Of a stretch of 38,231 nucleotides of DNA, positions 31,504 to 38,231 are shown piece after piece. Positions within the stretch are counted from its first letter, which is position 1, and each line of letters starts with the position of its first letter. The translations under genes and the position numbers were made by a program. The DNA comes from Microcella sp. (lineage in GTDB: Bacteria > Actinomycetota > Actinomycetes > Actinomycetales > Microbacteriaceae): assembly GCF_030645145.1 (NCBI RefSeq), contig NZ_JAUSMI010000070.1, positions 1 through 38,231 of the forward strand. The letters are read 5' to 3'. Below the pieces are notes generated by a model. The model was not told where the DNA came from, searched no databases, and saw only the letters and a list, made by a program, of their open reading frames with translations.

Positions 31504-32646
31504 TCAGCGGAGGAACTCGGGGATGTCGAGGTCGTCGTCGCTGTCGGCCTCGACCTCGAGCGGGTCGATGGGCGCGGTCGCGGCGAGCACGGGGGTCTGG
31601 CCCGGCTCGGGGGCCGACTCGCCCGGCTGCGCGGTGACGCGCTCACCGGGAGCGGCCGGTACGAAGCTGGAGCGGCGATCCTTGTGCACCGTCGTCGGCT
31701 CGCCGCCGTCGAAGCCCGCGGCGATGACGGTGACGCGCACCTCGTCGCCGAGCGTGTCGTCGATGACGGCGCCGAAGATGATGTTCGCCTCGGGGTGCAC
31801 GGCCTCCTGGACGAGCCTCGCGGCGTCGTTGATCTCGAAGATGCCGAGGTTCGATCCGCCCTGGATCGACAGGAGCACGCCGTGCGCGCCGTCGATGCTC
31901 GCCTCGAGCAGCGGGCTCGCGACGGCGAGCTCGGCGGCCTTGATGGCGCGATCGGCTCCGCGACTCGAGCCGATGCCCATGAGCGCGCTACCGGCCCCCT
32001 GCATGACGCTCTTGACATCGGCGAAGTCGAGATTGATGAGGCCGGGGGTCGTGATGAGGTCGGTGATGCCCTGGACGCCCGCGAGGAGCACCTGGTCGGC
32101 GGTCGCGAAGGCCTCGAGCATGCTGATGCCGCGGTCGCTGATCTCGAGCAGGCGGTCGTTCGGGACGACGATGAGGGTGTCGACCTCGTTCTTGAGGGCC
32201 GCGACGCCGTCCTCCGCCTGCGCCTGGCGGCGCTTGCCCTCGAAGCTGAACGGCTTCGTGACGACGCCGATCGTGAGCGCGCCGATCGACTTCGCGATGC
32301 GCGCGACCACGGGAGCGCCGCCGGTGCCCGTGCCGCCGCCCTCGCCCGCGGTGACGAAGACCATGTCGGCGCCCGCGAGCGCCTCCTCGATCTCCTCCGC
32401 GTGGTCCTCCGCCGCACGGCGGCCGACCTCGGGGTCGGCGCCCGCGCCGAGGCCGCGCGTGAGCTCGCGGCCGACGTCGAGCTTGACGTCGGCGTCGCTC
32501 ATGAGCAGCGCCTGGGCGTCGGTGTTGATGGCGATGAACTCCACCCCGCGCAGGCCGAGCTCGATCATGCGGTTCACCGCGTTGACTCCGCCGCCGCCGA
32601 TGCCGACGACCTTGATCACGGCGAGGTAGTTCTGGTTGCTGGTCAC
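31504..32646 (-). CDS. ftsZ: Cell division protein FtsZ
   Basis: [39 protein letters not shown]-terminal [11 protein letters not shown]. Confidence 0.98.
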   Translation of the reverse strand: MTSNQNYLAVIKVVGIGGGGVNAVNRMIELGLRGVEFIAINTDAQALLMSDADVKLDVGRELTRGLGAGADPEVGRRAAEDHAEEIEEALAGADMVFVTAGEGGGTGTGGAPVVARIAKSIGALTIGVVTKPFSFEGKRRQAQAEDGVAALKNEVDTLIVVPNDRLLEISDRGISMLEAFATADQVLLAGVQGITDLITTPGLINLDFADVKSVMQGAGSALMGIGSSRGADRAIKAAELAVASPLLEASIDGAHGVLLSIQGGSNLGIFEINDAARLVQEAVHPEANIIFGAVIDDTLGDEVRVTVIAAGFDGGEPTTVHKDRRSSFVPAAPGERVTAQPGESAPEPGQTPVLAATAPIDPLEVEADSDDDLDIPEFLR

Positions 32647-32671
32647 GTCCGGCCTCCGCGTCTAACCCTAA

Positions 32672-32686
32672 ACCTCCAGTTGAGGT
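32672..32686 (-). promoter_or_regulatory. 5' leader hairpin of ftsZ mRNA
   Basis: ACCTC-AACTG-GAGGT on the transcript, just after a TAACTT -10-like hexamer (32690-32695). Confidence 0.5.
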
Positions 32687-32856
32687 ATAAAGTTATGCTC
32701 AGTATGTACTCCTGAGTCCTGACGGTAGGGGGGCGAGGGGCGCAGAGCTCTCAAGCGCGCCGCGTGTCGGGTCGATTGCGCGCAAGACTCGTGCTCGGGG
32801 GTGCGACCGGGCGTACCGGCGGCGGCTGAGAGGGGTCGGCACGGAGGGGGGTCGGA

Positions 32857-33936
32857 TCAGAGCCGGCGGACGATGACGCTGTCGGGCGCCGAGACGTCGA
32901 ACTGCCAGGCCACGGCGGGGTCGTTGACCGCGATCGCCGTCTCGAGCACGCGCGTCTTGAAGGCCGACCGCTCGGCGCTCCCCCACACGACCCGGTGCCC
33001 GAGGTCGCGGATGGTGAACGCGACGTCGTCGCGCGTCGACGCCGTGACGACGTCGACGCGGGTCGCGAGCTCGTCGGGCAGCGCGTCGAGCACCTCGGCG
33101 ACCGAGCGGAACGCCGCCTCGTCGGGGTCGGCCTCCCCCGCCCGGATGAGCGGGACGCCCGTGGGTCGCTGGGGGGTCGACTCGACGACGACCCCCGCCG
33201 CGTCGACGAGCTCGAACTCGGATCCGCTCTCGATGGCGCCGATCGGCGCGCGCTCGATGACCCGCACGACGAGCGAGTGCGGCGGCACGACCTCGAGCGA
33301 GTAGGAGCGGATGAGCGCGAAGCCCTCCAGATCGGATCGGATGCCGCCCTGGTCGAGCAGCGCGAGGGGCGTGTCGCGGTGCCGATCGAGGGCTCCGCCG
33401 ATCTCGGCCGGGTCGAGCCGCACCGTGCCGGTGACGCGGATGTCCGTGAGGGCCATGAGCGGAGAGAGCGTGACCGCGACGACCGTCGCGAGCAGCGCCG
33501 TGAGCACCGCGACCGACCCCCACGTGATCAGCCGGCGCCGTCGCGAGCGGCGCGTGAACCGCCGCGCCTCGGCCCGCTCGGCACGTCGTGCGGCGCGGGC
33601 GGCGGAGCGCTCGAGGTGATCGGCGCGACGCCGCGCCTGCTCGGCCGGGTCGATCGACCGGGCGGGGAGCAGTCGAGGGCGCGGACCGCTGCGCGGGACG
33701 GGGACGGCGTCGGAGGCCGACCCGGGTGCGGCGCCCTCGGGCTCGGGAGCCGAGGGGCGCGATCGCTGACGGGAGGGGCGCGATGCGCGCGGCGCGGGCC
33801 CGGTCGAGGGGCTCGGGGGTGCGGCGGGGCCCGTCGCGCCTCCGCGGCCCGCGGGCCGGGAGGCCGCGGAGCCGGAGCCCGAGGGCGAGCCCGACCCGGG
33901 CTGGCGCCCGCGATCGAAGCCCTCGGGGCGCTTCAC
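32857..33936 (-). CDS. ftsQ: Cell division protein FtsQ (FtsQ/DivIB)
   Basis: Single TM and POTRA-like [39 protein letters not shown] overlap with murC stop; position between murC and ftsZ. Confidence 0.94.
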   Translation of the reverse strand: MKRPEGFDRGRQPGSGSPSGSGSAASRPAGRGGATGPAAPPSPSTGPAPRASRPSRQRSRPSAPEPEGAAPGSASDAVPVPRSGPRPRLLPARSIDPAEQARRRADHLERSAARAARRAERAEARRFTRRSRRRRLITWGSVAVLTALLATVVAVTLSPLMALTDIRVTGTVRLDPAEIGGALDRHRDTPLALLDQGGIRSDLEGFALIRSYSLEVVPPHSLVVRVIERAPIGAIESGSEFELVDAAGVVVESTPQRPTGVPLIRAGEADPDEAAFRSVAEVLDALPDELATRVDVVTASTRDDVAFTIRDLGHRVVWGSAERSAFKTRVLETAIAVNDPAVAWQFDVSAPDSVIVRRL

Positions 33937-35402
33937 CGGGCGGGCTCCTCGGCGGGGCCGGCGGGGGCATCCCCCGCTTGGCCGCTCGCGGCGACGATCG
34001 CGTCGTGGACGCTCGGGAGGATCCGGTAGACGTCGCCGCAGGAGAGCGTCATGACGATGTCGCCCGGGCGGGCGATCTCGGCGACGCGCGCGGCGGCCGC
34101 GCTCCAGTCGGGGCGGTAGTCGACGACGGAGGGGTCGCCGAAGGCGTCGCTCACGAGGGCGCCCGTGACGCCCGGGATCGGGTCCTCGCGCGCGCCGTAG
34201 ACGTCGAGCACGACGGTGTGGTCGGCGAGTCGCTCGTAGGCCTCCGCGAAGTCGCCCGCCATCGCCTGCGTGCGGCTGAAGAGGTGCGGCTGGTGGATCG
34301 CGATGACGCGGTGGTCGCCCACGACGGAGCGCGCCGTCTGGAGCGCCGCGGCGACCTCGGTCGGGTGGTGCGCGTAGTCGTCGTAGAGGCGCACTCCCGC
34401 GGCCTCGCCGTGCGACTCGAAGCGGCGCAGCGTGCCCGCGAAGCCGTCGAGCGCGGCGACCGCCTCGGCGAGCGCGATGCCGAGACCGACGAGCACCGCC
34501 ACCGAGCCGGCGGCATTGAGCGCATTATGGCGGCCGGGCACGCCGAGCTGCCCGTGCGCCTCGGTGCCGTCGGCGGCGATCGTGAACGCGATCGGCCCCG
34601 TCTCGCTCACCGCGGTGAGGCGCACGTCGGCGTCGGCCGCCTCGCCGAAGGTCAGGATGCGCGGGGCGGCCCCGCGGGCGACGAGCGCGTCGCGCAGGGC
34701 GCGCGTGCCCGCGTCGTCGGCCGAGAGCACGACGAGCTCGCTCGCCGCAGCGGCGAAGCGCTCGAACGCATCCGCGATCGCCTCGGCCGAGCCGTAGTGG
34801 TCGAGGTGATCGGTGTCGATGTTGGTGACGAGCGCGATCGCGGTGTCGTACAGGAGGAACGACCCGTCGGACTCGTCGGCCTCGACCACGAAGAGATCCC
34901 CCTCGCCCCAGGCGGAGGAGGTGTTCGCGCCCTGGATCACGGCGCCGTTGACGAAGGAGGGATCGCGGTCGAGGGCGCGCAAGGCCGTCACGAGCATCCC
35001 CGTCGACGTCGACTTGCCGTGGGCGCCCGCGACGGCCAGCAGCCGCTCGCCGCGCACGAGCCAGGCGAGAGCCTGCGAGCGGTGCAGAACGGGGAGGCCG
35101 CGGCGCAGGGCCTCCTGGTACTCGGGGTTCTCGACCCACAGCGCGCCGGTCACGACGAGCGTGTCGGCGTCGCCCACGTGGGCCGCGTCGTGCCCGATCG
35201 AGACGGGGATGCCCAGCTCGCGCAGCGCCTGGACGGTCGCGGAGTCGGAGCGGTCGCTCCCGGTCACGGCGAAGCCCCGCTCGTGGAACAGGCGGGCGAT
35301 GCCGCTCATGCCGGAGCCGCCGATTCCGACGAAGTGGAGGCGGCCGAGGTCATCGGGGAGGACGAGGGTGGGGTCGGGCTTGATCGTCATATCGCCGTTC
35401 AC
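33933..35402 (-). CDS. murC: UDP-N-acetylmuramate--L-alanine ligase
   Basis: [66 protein letters not shown]. Start GTG 35402 or ATG 35390. Confidence 0.97.
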   Translation of the reverse strand: MNGDMTIKPDPTLVLPDDLGRLHFVGIGGSGMSGIARLFHERGFAVTGSDRSDSATVQALRELGIPVSIGHDAAHVGDADTLVVTGALWVENPEYQEALRRGLPVLHRSQALAWLVRGERLLAVAGAHGKSTSTGMLVTALRALDRDPSFVNGAVIQGANTSSAWGEGDLFVVEADESDGSFLLYDTAIALVTNIDTDHLDHYGSAEAIADAFERFAAAASELVVLSADDAGTRALRDALVARGAAPRILTFGEAADADVRLTAVSETGPIAFTIAADGTEAHGQLGVPGRHNALNAAGSVAVLVGLGIALAEAVAALDGFAGTLRRFESHGEAAGVRLYDDYAHHPTEVAAALQTARSVVGDHRVIAIHQPHLFSRTQAMAGDFAEAYERLADHTVVLDVYGAREDPIPGVTGALVSDAFGDPSVVDYRPDWSAAAARVAEIARPGDIVMTLSCGDVYRILPSVHDAIVAASGQAGDAPAGPAEEPAR

Positions 35403-35403
35403 C

Positions 35404-36486
35404 CTACGGGGTCGAGGAGGCCAGGGCTTCGCGCACGAGGGCCAGGAGCGCGGCGCTGCCGTCGCGCTGGCCGACCGACCGGGCGGCCGCCGCCATGCGG
35501 GCGATCTCGGCGCGCCCGGTCAGGAGCGGGACGAGCTCGCCCGTCACGAACGCGGGGGTGAAGGCGGCGTCGTCGACGAGGCGGGCGCCCCCGGCCGCGA
35601 CGAGCTCGCCCGCGTTGAGCCGCTGCTCGCCGTTGCCGACGGGGTACGGCACGAGGATCGACGGCAGGCCCACGGCGGCGAGCTCGCTCACGGTCGCCGA
35701 GCCCGAGCGGCAGACGACGAGGTCGGCGGCGGCGAAGGCGAGATCCATGCGGTCGCAGTACTCCAGGACGCGGTAGCCGGGCAGGCCCGGGTCGGCGCCG
35801 CCGCGATCGCGGCCCGTGATGTGGACGACGTTCCAGCCCGAGCCGAGGATGTGCGCGATCGCGTCGCCGATCGTCTCGTTGAGCCGCTTCGCGCCCGTCG
35901 AGCCGCCCGTGACGAGGAGGGTCGGCCTCTCGGGGTCGAGCCCGAAGTGCGCGATGGCCTGCGGGCGGAGCCCGACGCGGTCGAGCTCGACGATCTCGCG
36001 GCGCAGGGGCATGCCGACGACGCGCGCGCCCCGCAGCGGGGTGCCGGGGAAGGTGGTGCCGACGCGACCGCCGAGCCAGCCGGCGAGCCGGTTGGCGATG
36101 CCGGGGCGGGCGTTCGCCTCGTGGGCGACGAGCGGCACGCGCTCGAGGCGTGCGGCGACGTACGCGGGGGCCGAGGCGTACCCGCCGAAGCCGACCACGA
36201 CATCCGCCCCCCGCTCGCGGATGATCGCGCGCGTCTGATCGACGGCGTCGCGGAAGTCGCGCGGGAACCGCACCGCCGCCCCGTTCGGGCGGCGCGGGAA
36301 CGGCACGCGCGGGATGGTCAGGAGCTCGTAGCCGCGCTCGGGGACGAGGCGCTCCTCGAGGCCGCCGGCGGTGCCGAGGGCGAGGATGCCCACCTCGGGC
36401 TCGACGGCCCGCCAGTGGTCGGCGAGAGCGAGCAGGGGGTTCACGTGGCCGGCGGTGCCGCCGCCGGCGAGCAGCGCGGTCGTCAT
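35404..36486 (-). CDS. murG: UDP-N-acetylglucosamine--N-acetylmuramyl-(pentapeptide) pyrophosphoryl-undecaprenol N-acetylglucosamine transferase
   Basis: [57 protein letters not shown] overlap with ftsW. Confidence 0.97.
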   Translation of the reverse strand: MTTALLAGGGTAGHVNPLLALADHWRAVEPEVGILALGTAGGLEERLVPERGYELLTIPRVPFPRRPNGAAVRFPRDFRDAVDQTRAIIRERGADVVVGFGGYASAPAYVAARLERVPLVAHEANARPGIANRLAGWLGGRVGTTFPGTPLRGARVVGMPLRREIVELDRVGLRPQAIAHFGLDPERPTLLVTGGSTGAKRLNETIGDAIAHILGSGWNVVHITGRDRGGADPGLPGYRVLEYCDRMDLAFAAADLVVCRSGSATVSELAAVGLPSILVPYPVGNGEQRLNAGELVAAGGARLVDDAAFTPAFVTGELVPLLTGRAEIARMAAAARSVGQRDGSAALLALVREALASSTP

Positions 36487-37688
36487 GCCCGCAGCCCGGG
36501 GCGGACGTCGCGGGCGAGCGAGAGGACGACGCCGATCGCGATGAGGGTCGCGACGAGCGCGGTGCCGCCCGCCGACATGAGAGGAAGCGGGACGCCGAGG
36601 ACGGGGAGCATGCCGAGGACGACGGCGACGTTGACGAAGGCCTGTCCGACGATCCAGACGAGGACGGCGCCCGTCGCGATCCGGCGGAACGGGTCGGTGT
36701 GCGCGCGCATGAGTCGGATCATGCCGACCGCGAGGACGGCGAAGAGGATGAGGACGAGCATCGCTCCGATGAGGCCGAGCTCCTCGCCGACGATCGCGAA
36801 GATGTAGTCGCTCTCGGCGTGCGGCAGCCACGACCACTTGAGCGCCGAGTTGCCGAGGCCGACGCCGAAGACGCCGCCCGAGCCGAGCGCCCACATGCCG
36901 TGCATGGGCTGCCAGCAGACGTCCTCGAGCTGCTCGGGCGTGCAGCCGTTGAGCCACGCGCTGATGCGATCGGAGCGCGACGCGCCGGAGAGCGCGAACA
37001 GCACGGCGCCGCCGACGCCCACGGCGACGAGGCCGAGGAGGTGGCGCATGGGCGCGCCCGCGAAGAAGAGGGCGGCGAGCACGATCGACGCCATGATCGT
37101 GACGGTGCCGAGGTCCTGTCCGAGCAGGACGAGGCCGATCGCGACCGCCGAGACGGGCAGCGCGGGCATGGCGACGCTCCGCCAGTCGGTGAAGGCGTCG
37201 GCGCGGGGCGCGAGCACCGTCGCGAGCCACACCACGAGGGCGAGCTTGAGGAACTCGCTCGGCTGGGCGCTCACGCCGCCGATGTTGATCCAGTTCTGGT
37301 TGCCGCCGTAGCCCCAGCCGATGCCGGGCACGAAGACGAGCAGCTGGAGGCCGAGCCCGAGCAGGACGGCGTTCCGCGCCCAGCGCCGCCAGAAGACCGC
37401 GGGCAGCTGGGAGACGAGGAGCATGAGGGGGATGCCCATAAGGGCGAACAGGCCCTGCCGCAGGAAGATGCCGAAGAAGTCGCCGTCGCCCTTGCCGGAC
37501 TGCACGAAAGAGCTCGAGAGCACCATGACGAGGCCCAGCAGCACGAGGAAGATCGTCGTGCCGAGCACGAGCATCCAGTCGGCGCTCTGCGCGGTGAACA
37601 GGCGGCGGACGGCGACGATCGCGGCGCCGCCGTGGACGGTCGGAGCGGTCTCGGGTGCCGCGCTGTGCGGCGGTCGCGTCGCGGTCAC
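36483..37688 (-). CDS. ftsW: Lipid II flippase/polymerase FtsW (SEDS family)
   Basis: LVMVLSSSFVQS, GGVSAQPSEFLKLALVVWLA, ALGSGGVFGVGLGNSALKWSWLPHAESDYIFAIVGEELGLIG. Confidence 0.96.
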   Translation of the reverse strand: MTATRPPHSAAPETAPTVHGGAAIVAVRRLFTAQSADWMLVLGTTIFLVLLGLVMVLSSSFVQSGKGDGDFFGIFLRQGLFALMGIPLMLLVSQLPAVFWRRWARNAVLLGLGLQLLVFVPGIGWGYGGNQNWINIGGVSAQPSEFLKLALVVWLATVLAPRADAFTDWRSVAMPALPVSAVAIGLVLLGQDLGTVTIMASIVLAALFFAGAPMRHLLGLVAVGVGGAVLFALSGASRSDRISAWLNGCTPEQLEDVCWQPMHGMWALGSGGVFGVGLGNSALKWSWLPHAESDYIFAIVGEELGLIGAMLVLILFAVLAVGMIRLMRAHTDPFRRIATGAVLVWIVGQAFVNVAVVLGMLPVLGVPLPLMSAGGTALVATLIAIGVVLSLARDVRPGLRA

Positions 37689-37725
37689 GCGATCCCCCTT
37701 CCCCCGGTCGAGGCCTCTGTCGGAT

Positions 37726-38231
37726 TCAGCTCGGGCCGTGGTGCTCGCGCACCGCGGCCTGGAACCGACGGCCGCGATCGGCGTAGTCGGCGAACTGGTC
37801 CATGGATGCCGCGGCGGGCGCGAGGAGCACGGTGTCGCCATCGTGCGCCGCTGCGGCCGCCAGTCGCACGGCGACCGGCATCACCTGCTCAGTGTCGTCG
37901 GCTTCGACCTCGAACACGGGCAGCCCGGGCGCGTGTCGCCCGAACGCCGCGACGACGGCCGCGCGATCGACGCCGACGACGACCGCGGCGCGCAGGCGCT
38001 CGCGGTGGGTCTCGACGAGCGCATCGATCTCGACGCCCTTGAGGAGCCCGCCGACGATCCAGACGACGGAGCGGAAGGCGCTGAGCGCGGAGTTCGCCGC
38101 GTGGGGGTTGGTGGCCTTGGAGTCGTCGACCCACATTATGCCGCCCTCGTCGCGGACGATCTCGGTGCGGTGGTGGTCGACGCGGAAGGCGCGCAGCCCG
38201 TCGCGGACGGCGAGCGGCGGGGCGCCGGCGG
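37726..38231 (-). CDS. murD: UDP-N-acetylmuramoylalanine--D-glutamate ligase, C-terminal part (truncated at window edge)
   Basis: MWVDDSKATNPHAANSALSAFRSVVWIVGGLLKGVEIDALVE; LLAPAAASMDQFADYADRGRRFQAAVREH. Frame stays open to 38231. Confidence 0.95.
   Translation of the reverse strand, partial: AGAPPLAVRDGLRAFRVDHHRTEIVRDEGGIMWVDDSKATNPHAANSALSAFRSVVWIVGGLLKGVEIDALVETHRERLRAAVVVGVDRAAVVAAFGRHAPGLPVFEVEADDTEQVMPVAVRLAAAAAHDGDTVLLAPAAASMDQFADYADRGRRFQAAVREHHGPS

Noticed and set aside
31504-33936. No ftsA between ftsQ and ftsZ
   Set aside because: Normal for Actinobacteria; SepF (30306..30785) fulfils the membrane-tether role.

Overview
The window is a high-GC actinobacterial chromosome segment, most like Microbacteriaceae by gene content and order, and is mostly housekeeping. 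Main blocks: (i) an accessory-like left end with SDR, NUDIX, TerC, two tiny membrane proteins, a RibD-like reductase, YciI, an XRE/DUF2975 pair, YchJ and a small secreted protein; (ii) a PLP sulfur-amino-acid enzyme divergent from an Lrp/AsnC regulator; (iii) trpD and the aerobic respiratory block ctaE-qcrCAB facing ctaCDF, with a HAD and two GNAT genes between; (iv) erpA, an M20 dipeptidase, DUF3043, pyrD, nrdR, hisD, a flavin reductase, an Rv0909-like 'antitoxin' and dnaE; (v) a dcw/division block murD(partial)-ftsW-murG-murC-ftsQ-ftsZ-yggS-sepF-yggT-divIVA-rluD. I saw no CRISPR array, rRNA, tRNA, transposon or prophage. The best non-coding signal is a yybP-ykoY (Mn2+) riboswitch upstream of terC, with a 9-bp anti-Shine-Dalgarno hairpin that suggests a translational ON switch. 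Other leads are a 16-bp perfect palindrome between two small membrane-protein genes, an inverted-repeat operator for the XRE/DUF2975 pair, several genes whose start codon lies exactly 6 nt after a -10-like hexamer (probable leaderless mRNAs), a 5'-terminal hairpin in the ftsZ leader, and the absence of lspA between divIVA and rluD. I found no convincing wholly new multi-gene system.
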